Positions 1 to 6,073 of a stretch of DNA of 12,263 nt are shown in pieces. Both the position numbers and the translations under genes were made by a program. The DNA lies in contig CAYOHY010000048.1 in the NCBI GenBank assembly GCA_964403885.1, positions 1-12,263 of the forward strand, written 5' to 3'. A model generated the notes under the pieces. That model was not told the DNA's origin and did no database searches. It worked only from the letters and a program-made list of their open reading frames with translations. The DNA comes from CAYOHY01 sp964403885. GTDB lineage: Bacteria; Actinomycetota; Coriobacteriia; Anaerosomatales; PHET01. Every line of letters starts with the position of its first letter. Position 1 is the first letter of the stretch.

Positions 1-18
1 CACGCTATGAAGTGAAGG

Positions 19-1485
19 CTACTCAGCCTTCTCCTCCTCGGCCTCAGCGGCCTCGTCGGCGACGATGACGGTCTCGACGACCTCATCGGCCACGCCGTCA
101 CCGTCGGTGTCGACAGCGGCAACGACCTCGACCGCGTCAACGACACCATCGGCGTCCACGTCGAGCGCCGTGACGACCATGTCGGGCTCGCCGTCACCGT
201 CGACGTCGACCGCAGTGGTCGCCGCGATGGCGTCGATCTCGCCGTCACCGTCGGTGTCGACAGCCACGACGATCGTGTCGGCGTCGCCGTCACCATCGGT
301 GTCGACGGCGGCAACGATCGCCTCGCCCTCCTCGGACTCCTCGTCGTCGCCCTCCTTGCCGGCGATCTCGATCTCAAAGCCGAGGGTCTCGGCGGCAGAG
401 CGCATCGACAGGGAGATGCGACGGCGCTCGGTGTCGATGTCCATGACCTTGACGTGGACCTTGTCGCCGACCTTGGCGACCTGATCCGGGGTCTCCACGT
501 GGCCCTTGGCCATCTCGGAGATGTGGACGAGGCCCTCGACGCCGTCACCCAGCTCGACGAACGCGCCGAACGGGACGAGCTTGGTCACGGTGCCCTCGAT
601 GATGGAACCGATCGGGAAGTTCTTGACGAGCTGCTTCCACGGATCCTCGGTGGTCTGCTTCAGGCCGAGCGAGATACGCTCGCGGCTGAGGTCGACGTCG
701 AGAACCTGGACGTTGACGGGATCGCCAACCTTCACGACCTCGCTGGGGTGGTTCACGTGGCTCCAAGACAGCTCGGAGATGTGGACCAGACCGTCGATGC
801 CGCCGAGGTCGACGAACGCACCGAAGTCGACGATCGAGGAGACGGTACCCGGCAGGATCATGCCCTTCTGCAGCTTGCCGAGGATCTCGGCGCGCTCGTG
901 CTTGCGGCCTTCCTCGAGCACCACGCGGCGCGAGAGGACGACGTTGTTGCGGTTGCGGTCCATCTCGATGACACGCGCCTCGAGGCGGGTGCCGAGGTAG
1001 GTCGCGAGGTCCTTGACGCGGCGGAGGTCGACGAGCGAAGCGGGCAGGAAGCCGCGCAGGCCGATGTCGAGGATGAGACCGCCCTTGACGACCTCGATGA
1101 CCTCGCCTTCGACGTTCTCGCCGGACTCGAACTTCTCCTCGATCTTGCTCCAGGCACGCTCGTACTCGGCACGCTTCTTGGAGAGGATGAGGCGACCGTC
1201 CTTGTCCTCCTTCTGGAGAACGAGAGCCTCGACCTGATCGCCGACCTTGACGACCTCAGACGGGTCGACATCCTTGCGGATGGACAGCTCACGGGCCGGG
1301 ATGACACCTTCGGACTTGTAACCGATGTCGAGAAGGACCTCGTCACGCTCGACGCGGACGATGGTACCGCTGACCAGGTCGCCGTCGTCGAAGTCAGTCA
1401 TCGTACCGTCGATGAGGGCATGCATCTCCTCAGCGGTGTACTCAGTCTGCTCGATGACAGTTCCCTGCTGCTCCTGCTCGCTCAC
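19..1485 (-). CDS. rpsA: 30S ribosomal protein S1 with acidic calcium-loop-like C-terminal tail
   Basis: S1 binds mRNA on the small ribosomal subunit and helps load transcripts for initiation. Four S1 (OB-fold) domains are visible at about residues 36-105, 122-187, 205-276 and 292-363. The last two carry the typical FGAFV(D/E)LG...GLVHISE signature; four domains is the usual actinobacterial form. After residue 366 comes a 122-residue acidic tail with five DxDxDGxxD loops at about 395-403, 410-418, 427-435, 442-450 and 459-467, ending in an Ala/Glu-rich stretch. I know of no S1 with such a tail. The start is a GTG at 1485 with GAAGGGG upstream; another in-frame GTG at 1503, with AAGGGG upstream, would add six residues and cannot be excluded. 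Its position after polA matches the polA-rpsA neighbourhood of other actinobacteria. The assignment as S1 is secure; the role of the tail is unknown. Confidence 0.95.
   Translation of the reverse strand: MSEQEQQGTVIEQTEYTAEEMHALIDGTMTDFDDGDLVSGTIVRVERDEVLLDIGYKSEGVIPARELSIRKDVDPSEVVKVGDQVEALVLQKEDKDGRLILSKKRAEYERAWSKIEEKFESGENVEGEVIEVVKGGLILDIGLRGFLPASLVDLRRVKDLATYLGTRLEARVIEMDRNRNNVVLSRRVVLEEGRKHERAEILGKLQKGMILPGTVSSIVDFGAFVDLGGIDGLVHISELSWSHVNHPSEVVKVGDPVNVQVLDVDLSRERISLGLKQTTEDPWKQLVKNFPIGSIIEGTVTKLVPFGAFVELGDGVEGLVHISEMAKGHVETPDQVAKVGDKVHVKVMDIDTERRRISLSMRSAAETLGFEIEIAGKEGDDEESEEGEAIVAAVDTDGDGDADTIVVAVDTDGDGEIDAIAATTAVDVDGDGEPDMVVTALDVDADGVVDAVEVVAAVDTDGDGVADEVVETVIVADEAAEAEEEKAE
85..303 (-). 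repeat. Five DxDxDGxxD-coding repeats in the rpsA 3' end
   Basis: Five repeats of the type AVDTDGDGxxDxVV are encoded in frame at the 3' end of rpsA. Their spacing alternates 15, 17, 15, 17 residues, so the higher-order unit is 32 residues (96 bp). The fourth copy is the most diverged (DVDADG). A 25-bp segment is identical at 93-117 and 240-264, which points to recent duplication or gene conversion between copies. The motif matches the oxygen-ligand pattern of EF-hand-like calcium loops (dockerin and thrombospondin type 3 families). Calcium binding itself is an inference. Confidence 0.85.
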
Positions 1486-1528
1486 TTCGTGGACCCCTTC
1501 CACACTCGGGGCCCCTTGGTCATGTCTA

Positions 1529-1587
1529 GTCGCCTACAGGTCCGTCGAAGGGTCAATACGATCCGTCGCCTACAGGTGCCTACATGT
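1529..1587 (-). repeat. Direct repeats in the rpsA upstream region
   Basis: The 13-bp sequence GTCGCCTACAGGT (plus strand) occurs at 1529-1541 and again at 1565-1577, a shift of 36 bp. A partial third copy, TGCCTACATGT, follows at 1577-1587. On the coding strand the unit reads ACCTGTAGGCGAC. A TTGACC hexamer resembling a -35 element lies between the two full copies at 1551-1556, but I see no convincing -10 at the usual distance. The repeats sit 44-102 bp upstream of the GTG at 1485, where a regulator of rpsA could bind. The function is inference. Confidence 0.5.
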
Positions 1588-1675
1588 ACTCGGGGCGCCA
1601 ACATTGTCATGGCCACCAAGGGTACGACGAAGCCGCAGCCTCTGGTGAGCCAGTGGGTAGTGTATACCACGCCGC

Positions 1676-1691
1676 CGGGTGGCGCCACCCG
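1676..1691 (-). terminator. 16-bp palindrome just after the small membrane gene (possible terminator)
   Basis: CGGGTGGCGCCACCCG is a perfect palindrome that can fold into a six-pair stem with a GCGC loop. It starts seven bases past the stop codon of the small membrane protein gene. No T-run follows on the minus strand, so it is at best a weak or factor-assisted terminator; it could equally be a dyad operator for rpsA. Confidence 0.35.
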
Positions 1692-1698
1692 AGTACGC

Positions 1699-1953
1699 TC
1701 AGCGAAGCGTCATGATCTCCTTGAAGACCCACATCATCGCCATGAGCACGGTCGCGGTCGCCATACAGGCCAACACGAACGCGCGGCTCGCGGACTCCTG
1801 ATACGGTATCGCGCCCTTGGGCGTGAGGGTTCGCGTGGAGTGGCGCATCCCCATCCCCACAAGCAGCCGGGGCGCCGCCCAGACGAACAGCGCCGTGGCG
1901 ATGACCAGAAACGATATCTGGCTTCCCGAAAGACCCGCAAGCGCCTCGAACAT
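1699..1953 (-). CDS. Small two-helix membrane protein, unknown function
   Basis: I do not recognise this 84-residue protein. It has two hydrophobic segments, about residues 13-34 (SFLVIATALFVWAAPRLLVG) and 58-80 (FVLACMATATVLMAMMWVF), joined by a polar loop with several basic residues (RHSTRTLTPKG), so it should be an integral membrane protein. The ATG at 1953 is preferred because GAGGGGG precedes it at a proper distance. An upstream ATG at 1983 in the same frame lies within the dyad operator at 1974-1989 and is unlikely. The gene sits alone between polA (55 bp upstream) and rpsA. The CRP/FNR-type dyad about 20 bp before its start suggests it is regulated on its own, possibly with the multiheme protein gene of this window. 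It could be a small accessory subunit of a membrane complex, but nothing in the sequence proves this. Confidence 0.75.
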   Translation of the reverse strand: MFEALAGLSGSQISFLVIATALFVWAAPRLLVGMGMRHSTRTLTPKGAIPYQESASRAFVLACMATATVLMAMMWVFKEIMTLR

Positions 1954-1973
1954 GGCGCACCCCCTCAGGGTTG

Positions 1974-1989
1974 TGTGATACACGTCACA
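1974..1989. promoter_or_regulatory. CRP/FNR-type operator upstream of the small membrane gene
   Basis: TGTGATACACGTCACA matches the TGTGA-N6-TCACA consensus of the CRP/FNR superfamily at all ten half-site positions. The dyad extends one base further on each side (GTGTGA...TCACAC). It lies in the 55-bp gap between the polA stop and the start codon at 1953, 20 bp from that start. Such proximity favours repression or blocking of the promoter over classical activation. The inner bases (T and G) do not fit the Rex operator, which needs A and T there. The match is seen directly; the binding protein is inferred. Confidence 0.6.
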
Positions 1990-2008
1990 CTATTCCCCAT
2001 GAGGACGC

Positions 2009-4660
2009 TTACTTCGCGCTTGCCCAGTCCTTTCCGCTCGCCACGCCCACCTCGAGCGGCACCGCGAGCTCAGCCACGCCCGCCATGGCCTCGGCCACCA
2101 GCGTACTGAGCGCGTCGATCTCGGCGACCGGCGTCTCGAAGACCAGTTCGTCATGCACCTGGAGCACCATCTTGGAGGCGAGGCCCTCGGCCCGCATGCG
2201 ACGGTCGACCTCGATCATCGCGAGCTTCATGATGTCGGCCGCACTGCCCTGCATGGGATGGTTCATCGCGGTGCGCTCACCAAAGGAGCGCAGGTTGAAG
2301 TTGGAGCTCTTGAGCTCCGGGATGCGCCGCTTGCGCCCGAACATCGTGACCGCGAAGCCGTCCCGGTGCGCGGCGGCAACCGTCTCGTCGAGGTAGGCAC
2401 GCACGCGCGGGTACGCCGCGTAGTAGCGGTCGATCATCGCTTGGGCCTCGCCGTAGCCGATCTTGAGCGAGTCACCCAGCCCGTGCGCCGTCTGCCCGTA
2501 CACGATGCCGAAGTTGACCGCCTTGGCCTTGGAGCGCATCCCCGGCTCGACCTCGTCGAGCGCCACACCAAAGACGCGCGCGGCGGTCGCGGCATGGAAG
2601 TCCGCGCCGCTCGTGAACGCCTCGATGAGCCCCTCGTCGCCCGACAGGTGCGCGAGAATCCGCAGCTCGATCTGGCTGTAGTCGGCCGAGAGCATCACGT
2701 CGCCCGGGGTGCCGGGCACGAACGCGGCGCGGATGCGGCGCCCGAACTCGGTACGGACCGGGATGTTTTGCAGGTTGGGGTTGCTGCTCGACAGACGACC
2801 CGTCGCCGCCACGGTCTGGTTGAAGCTCGTGTGGAGCCGGCCGTCCTCGCCGAGCATCCTCGGCAGGGCCTCGATGTAGGTGCTCGTGAGCTTGGTGAGC
2901 TCTCGGTAGCTCACGATCTTGGCTGCGATGGGGTGGATGGGCGCCAACCCGGCGAGCACGCTCGCGTCGGTCGAGTAGCCCGTCTTGGTGCGCTTGCCCG
3001 GCGGCAGCTGGAGCTTGTCGAACAGCACCTCGGAGAGCTGCTTGGGCGAGTCGATGGTGAACTCACAGCCCGCGAGCTCGTAGATCTCCGCGCGCAGGGC
3101 GTCGATGCCCGCACGCGTCTCACGGGCGAGCGAGGCGAGCACATCGGTGTCCACGCCCACACCGGTGCGCTCCACGCGCGCGAGCACCGGCACGAGCGGC
3201 ATCTCGATGTCGCGCAGCACGCCCAGCGAGCCGTCGGCCTCGAGGCGCCGCTCCAGCTCGCCAGCAAGCTCGGCGGTCGCGCGCGCCGCCACGGCGACGT
3301 CGGGATGGTCGTCGTTGACCGCCGGCAGCGGGGTACCCAGGTAGTCCGCGTGCAACGAGCTCAGATCGTAGGACGAGCGGTTCGACTCGAGCAGGTACGC
3401 GGCGATCCCCACGTCGAAGAGCCGAGCGGGGTCCGCCTCCACCGCACGCGCGTCACACTCGAGCGCCTCATCGGGCGGGCAGATCTCGCCGATGAGCGCC
3501 TTCACGTCGGCGGCAGCCACCCGTCCTGCCGAGAACAGCTCGCCCAGGTGCCCGGCGGCGTCCGCACTCACGAGCGCCGTGCGGTCCGGTCCCGCGACAG
3601 CGAGCTCGCGCGCGTCGTCGAACAGCGTGTCCGACGCTCCGCCGAACGCCACGCCCAGCCAGGCGTCACCCGCCGCGACCCAGTCGCGCACGAGCGCCAC
3701 CGCCGCGTCATCGCGGGCGCACGGCTCGGCGGCGCAGGTCGCAGGCACAGCCGCCTCCACGGCCGCTGTGGCGTCACCGGCGCCCGGGAGCGCGAAGACG
3801 CGCTCGAGCAGCGAGGTGAAGCGCAGCTCCCCGAAGGCCTCGGCGACCTTCGCGGCGTCGAACGGCCCAAACGTGACGCTCGCCAGGTCGATCTCGACCG
3901 GCACGTCGCACACGATGGTGGCCACGACCCGGCTCGCGAGCGCAGCACCTTCGTGCTCGGCAAGGTTCTGGCCCACCTTGCCCTTCACGCCGCCGGCCTT
4001 GGCCGCCTCGATGACCGCTTCGAGCGTGCCGTACTCCTGCAGCAGCTTCGCCGCGGTCTTCTCCCCCACCCCGGGCACGCCGGGGATGTTGTCGCTCGTG
4101 TCGCCCTTGAGGCCCAGGTAGTCCGGGACCTGCTCGGCGCTGATGCCGTAGCGCTCGATCACGTCGGCCGGGCCCATGATCGCGATGTCGGTGATGCCCT
4201 TGCGGGTGGTGACCACCTGCACCGTGTCTGTGACCAGCTGGAACGCGTCGCGGTCGCCGGTCACGAGCAGCACGCGCATGCCGGCCTCGGTGCCTCGTCG
4301 CGCCAGCGTGCCGAGGATGTCGTCACCCTCCCAGCCATCGAGCTCCACGATGGGCACGTCGAGCGCCTCGAGGACGTGCTTGACCATGGGGAACTGCGCG
4401 CGCAGCGACTCGGCCGTGGGTGGCCGGTGGATCTTGTACTGGGCGAGCGCCTCCATGCGAAACGCCGGCTTGCCACGGTCGAACGCGACCACAACGCCGT
4501 CCGGGCGCAGGTCGGCGGCGAGCTTGACCAGCATGGAGATGAAGCCGAAGGCGGCGTTGGTGGGCCTGCCGTCGGGCGCGGTCATCGTCTCAGGAAGCGC
4601 GTGGAACGCGCGGTGCATCAGGCTGTTGCCGTCGATGACGGCGATCGTGCGCTGGCCCAT
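2009..4660 (-). CDS. polA: DNA polymerase I
   Basis: This is the repair and Okazaki-fragment-processing polymerase, 883 residues. The N-terminal 5'-3' exonuclease/flap nuclease is intact: IDGNS at 9-13, FDRGKPAFR near 60, EGDD at 111-114, TGDRD at 134-138, GDTSDNIPG at 186-194, then a helix-hairpin-helix (GVGEKTAAKLL). The middle domain (about 290-470) keeps the fold length but lacks the DxE, KYD and YxxxD residues of the 3'-5' exonuclease, so proofreading is probably absent, as in Bacillus and Thermus Pol I. The polymerase domain has motif A DYSQIELR at 660, the O-helix RSKAKAVNFGIVYG at 709-722 and motif C VHDEL at 835-839. The ATG at 4660 starts the conserved MGQRTIAVIDGNS and has GAAAGG upstream; the 26-codon longer frame is not conserved-looking. 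A TACACT at 4716-4721 (minus strand) could be a -10 box, without a good -35. Confidence 0.97.
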   Translation of the reverse strand: MGQRTIAVIDGNSLMHRAFHALPETMTAPDGRPTNAAFGFISMLVKLAADLRPDGVVVAFDRGKPAFRMEALAQYKIHRPPTAESLRAQFPMVKHVLEALDVPIVELDGWEGDDILGTLARRGTEAGMRVLLVTGDRDAFQLVTDTVQVVTTRKGITDIAIMGPADVIERYGISAEQVPDYLGLKGDTSDNIPGVPGVGEKTAAKLLQEYGTLEAVIEAAKAGGVKGKVGQNLAEHEGAALASRVVATIVCDVPVEIDLASVTFGPFDAAKVAEAFGELRFTSLLERVFALPGAGDATAAVEAAVPATCAAEPCARDDAAVALVRDWVAAGDAWLGVAFGGASDTLFDDARELAVAGPDRTALVSADAAGHLGELFSAGRVAAADVKALIGEICPPDEALECDARAVEADPARLFDVGIAAYLLESNRSSYDLSSLHADYLGTPLPAVNDDHPDVAVAARATAELAGELERRLEADGSLGVLRDIEMPLVPVLARVERTGVGVDTDVLASLARETRAGIDALRAEIYELAGCEFTIDSPKQLSEVLFDKLQLPPGKRTKTGYSTDASVLAGLAPIHPIAAKIVSYRELTKLTSTYIEALPRMLGEDGRLHTSFNQTVAATGRLSSSNPNLQNIPVRTEFGRRIRAAFVPGTPGDVMLSADYSQIELRILAHLSGDEGLIEAFTSGADFHAATAARVFGVALDEVEPGMRSKAKAVNFGIVYGQTAHGLGDSLKIGYGEAQAMIDRYYAAYPRVRAYLDETVAAAHRDGFAVTMFGRKRRIPELKSSNFNLRSFGERTAMNHPMQGSAADIMKLAMIEVDRRMRAEGLASKMVLQVHDELVFETPVAEIDALSTLVAEAMAGVAELAVPLEVGVASGKDWASAK

Positions 4661-4788
4661 CACGGGGTACCTTTCGTCGGTCGCGAGCGGGCGCGCGATG
4701 CACCCCTCGCAGCCGAGTGTACCCGAGCACTGCGACACCGGCGTCGCGTCACCGCGTGTGTCGCCGACGCATCGGCAGCGTCAGCCGA

Positions 4789-5460
4789 TCAGCCGTTCCA
4801 CAGGTAGCCCACGTTGCGCACCGTCTCGAGCCTGCGGGACAGCTCGTGTCCCACCTTGGAGCGGATACGCCTGATGTGGACGTCGACGGTGCGTGAGCCC
4901 CCGTAGTAGTCGCTGCCCCACACGCGGCGCAGCAGCACCTCGCGCGAGTACGTGCGGCCGGGATGCGTGACGAGGAACGCGAACAGCGCGTACTCGAGGT
5001 AGGTGAAGTCGATGGGCGTGCCGCTTCGATACGCCTGATAGGTGGCGAGGTTGAGCGTGAGATCGTCGATGCGCAGCAGCTCCTGGCGCGTGACCTCCTC
5101 GCCGGGCCACAGCAACGAGCGCACACGCGCCTGCAGCTCCTCGGAGGACGCGCCCCGTACGACGAAGTCGCTGGGCACGCGGACAGGCAGCCTGAGCGAC
5201 GGAAGCCCTTCCGGCTCGATGAGCACGAGCATCTTCACGTCGACGCCCGAGGCGGCCGCATGCTCCACGACCTGCGCGAGCACCTCGGGACTGCGCCCAC
5301 CGTCGAGCACGGCGAGGCTGATCTCGCCTTCGAGCAGGCGCTTCTGCATCTCGCCCACGGCACACTCGCCCGTCTGAGCGTCGAGGCCGTTGAGCGCCTG
5401 AGACACCCAGGCGCGTGTGTGTGCGTCGTCTGACACGATGAGGACACGTTTCATGTGCAT
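4789..5460 (-). CDS. OmpR-family orphan regulator with degenerate receiver, GlnR-like
   Basis: This is a 223-residue DNA-binding regulator. The receiver half (1-115) keeps D11/D12 and an aspartate at the phospho-acceptor position (D53, in LAVLDGG). It lacks the conserved Ser/Thr after strand 4 (LIEPEG instead) and has R102 where the switch lysine should be. Conventional phosphorylation is therefore unlikely. The C-terminal winged helix (about 128-221) is complete: LEYALFAFLVTHPGR, LLRRVWG, then GGSRTVDVHIRRIRSK and TVRNVGY. From memory this resembles actinobacterial GlnR, the nitrogen regulator, including its LxDxR-type acceptor site, an acidic-Gly segment after strand 4 and the YFGGTRTVDVHVRRLR helix. 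No histidine kinase gene is adjacent. The start ATG at 5460 has GGAG six bases upstream. Nearby glnA and glutamate synthase genes support a nitrogen role, but other OmpR regulators share the same winged-helix motifs. Confidence 0.85.
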   Translation of the reverse strand: MHMKRVLIVSDDAHTRAWVSQALNGLDAQTGECAVGEMQKRLLEGEISLAVLDGGRSPEVLAQVVEHAAASGVDVKMLVLIEPEGLPSLRLPVRVPSDFVVRGASSEELQARVRSLLWPGEEVTRQELLRIDDLTLNLATYQAYRSGTPIDFTYLEYALFAFLVTHPGRTYSREVLLRRVWGSDYYGGSRTVDVHIRRIRSKVGHELSRRLETVRNVGYLWNG

Positions 5461-5559
5461 AGTCTACTCCGAGTCCCGACGCCCGTAGTGCAACTTCTCT
5501 CAGTCTGTACTCATGGTATGACCGCGATGTTGCAGGCGGGTTTCAGACCGCGCGTAGCT

Positions 5560-5937
5560 CTAGATGCGCCCCAGATACAGCCCCAGCGTGGCCGCCGCCA
5601 TGCCTGCGACCGCGCTTCCGAACATGTACGCCATGCCCTGAACGGGGTAGCCCTCCTGGACGAGCATGACGCTCTCGTATGACAAGGTGGAGAACGTGGT
5701 GAACCCGCCCAAGACGCCCACGCCCAGCAACAACGTGAGCTGCTGCGGGGCATAGCCCTTCTCGACGCCGAACGACATGAGGATGCCCAACAGGAACGCG
5801 CCGCTCACGTTGATGGCGAAGGTGTGCCACGGCAGCGCCGCTCCCCACCGCTCGGCGATCACGCCGCCCAGCACGTAGCGCAGCGCGCCACCCACGCCGG
5901 CACCCACCGCGACATACACGACATCGATCAGCTTCAT
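5560..5937 (-). CDS. crcB: Fluoride ion channel CrcB/Fluc
   Basis: This 125-residue, four-helix membrane protein belongs to the Fluc family, which exports toxic fluoride passively as a dual-topology dimer. Visible signatures are GGALRY around R20, the NVSG motif with N43, and GGFTTFSTLSYE at 77-88, which holds the phenylalanine and Thr/Ser track of the pore. The length is normal. The start is the ATG at 5937 (MKLIDVVYV), preceded by AAGAGG seven bases upstream; the same frame extends to 5982 but with poor, polar sequence. It is a single copy, so a homodimer is expected rather than the CrcB1/CrcB2 pair of some Gram-positives. It lies between the glnA terminator and the GlnR-like regulator gene. 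I looked for a fluoride riboswitch in the 5938-6073 leader and did not find one. Confidence 0.93.
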   Translation of the reverse strand: MKLIDVVYVAVGAGVGGALRYVLGGVIAERWGAALPWHTFAINVSGAFLLGILMSFGVEKGYAPQQLTLLLGVGVLGGFTTFSTLSYESVMLVQEGYPVQGMAYMFGSAVAGMAAATLGLYLGRI

Positions 5938-6003
5938 GCAAGGACCTCTTCTTGGCTCGGCGGATACCCGCCACGCTCCCATCGTGCCACGACCGCAGCG
6001 CCG

Positions 6004-6044
6004 AGCAAAGCAAAGCGCCGGACGAGGTCTCCCCCGTCCGGCGC
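6004..6044 (-). terminator. Rho-independent terminator after glnA
   Basis: On the minus strand GCGCCGGACG pairs perfectly with CGTCCGGCGC. The stem continues with one G-T and two G-C pairs, closing on a GAGA tetraloop (13 pairs). It is followed by TTTGCTTTGC. It starts 29 bp past the glnA stop codon, separates glnA from crcB, and implies crcB has its own promoter or depends on read-through. Confidence 0.8.
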
Positions 6045-6073
6045 CGTTGCGTTCACGCAGGTGTGACTCGGTG

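Noticed and set aside
85..303. CRISPR-like or intergenic repeat array at the window start
   Set aside because: The repeats are in frame, code for the S1 tail, and lack the constant repeat and unique spacer structure of CRISPR.
454..2109. Plus-strand frame running across rpsA, the gap and the small membrane gene
   Set aside because: It crosses real genes and intergenic DNA, is Asp/Val-rich through mirroring of S1 codons, and has no domain.
4732..4764. Inverted repeat GCGACAC/GTGTCGC between the regulator gene and polA
   Set aside because: Seven pairs with a 19-base loop and no T-run is too weak to call a terminator in such GC-rich DNA.
2153..4807. Very long open frame on the plus strand opposite polA
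   Set aside because: It is a high-GC shadow. The peptide is Arg/Gly/His-rich without motifs, while the minus strand encodes a complete Pol I.
5938..6073. Possible fluoride riboswitch before crcB
   Set aside because: The conserved core, including the CTGATG segment, is not present. The only structures seen are the glnA terminator and a short GGCGG-GTAT-CCGCC hairpin near the ribosome site.
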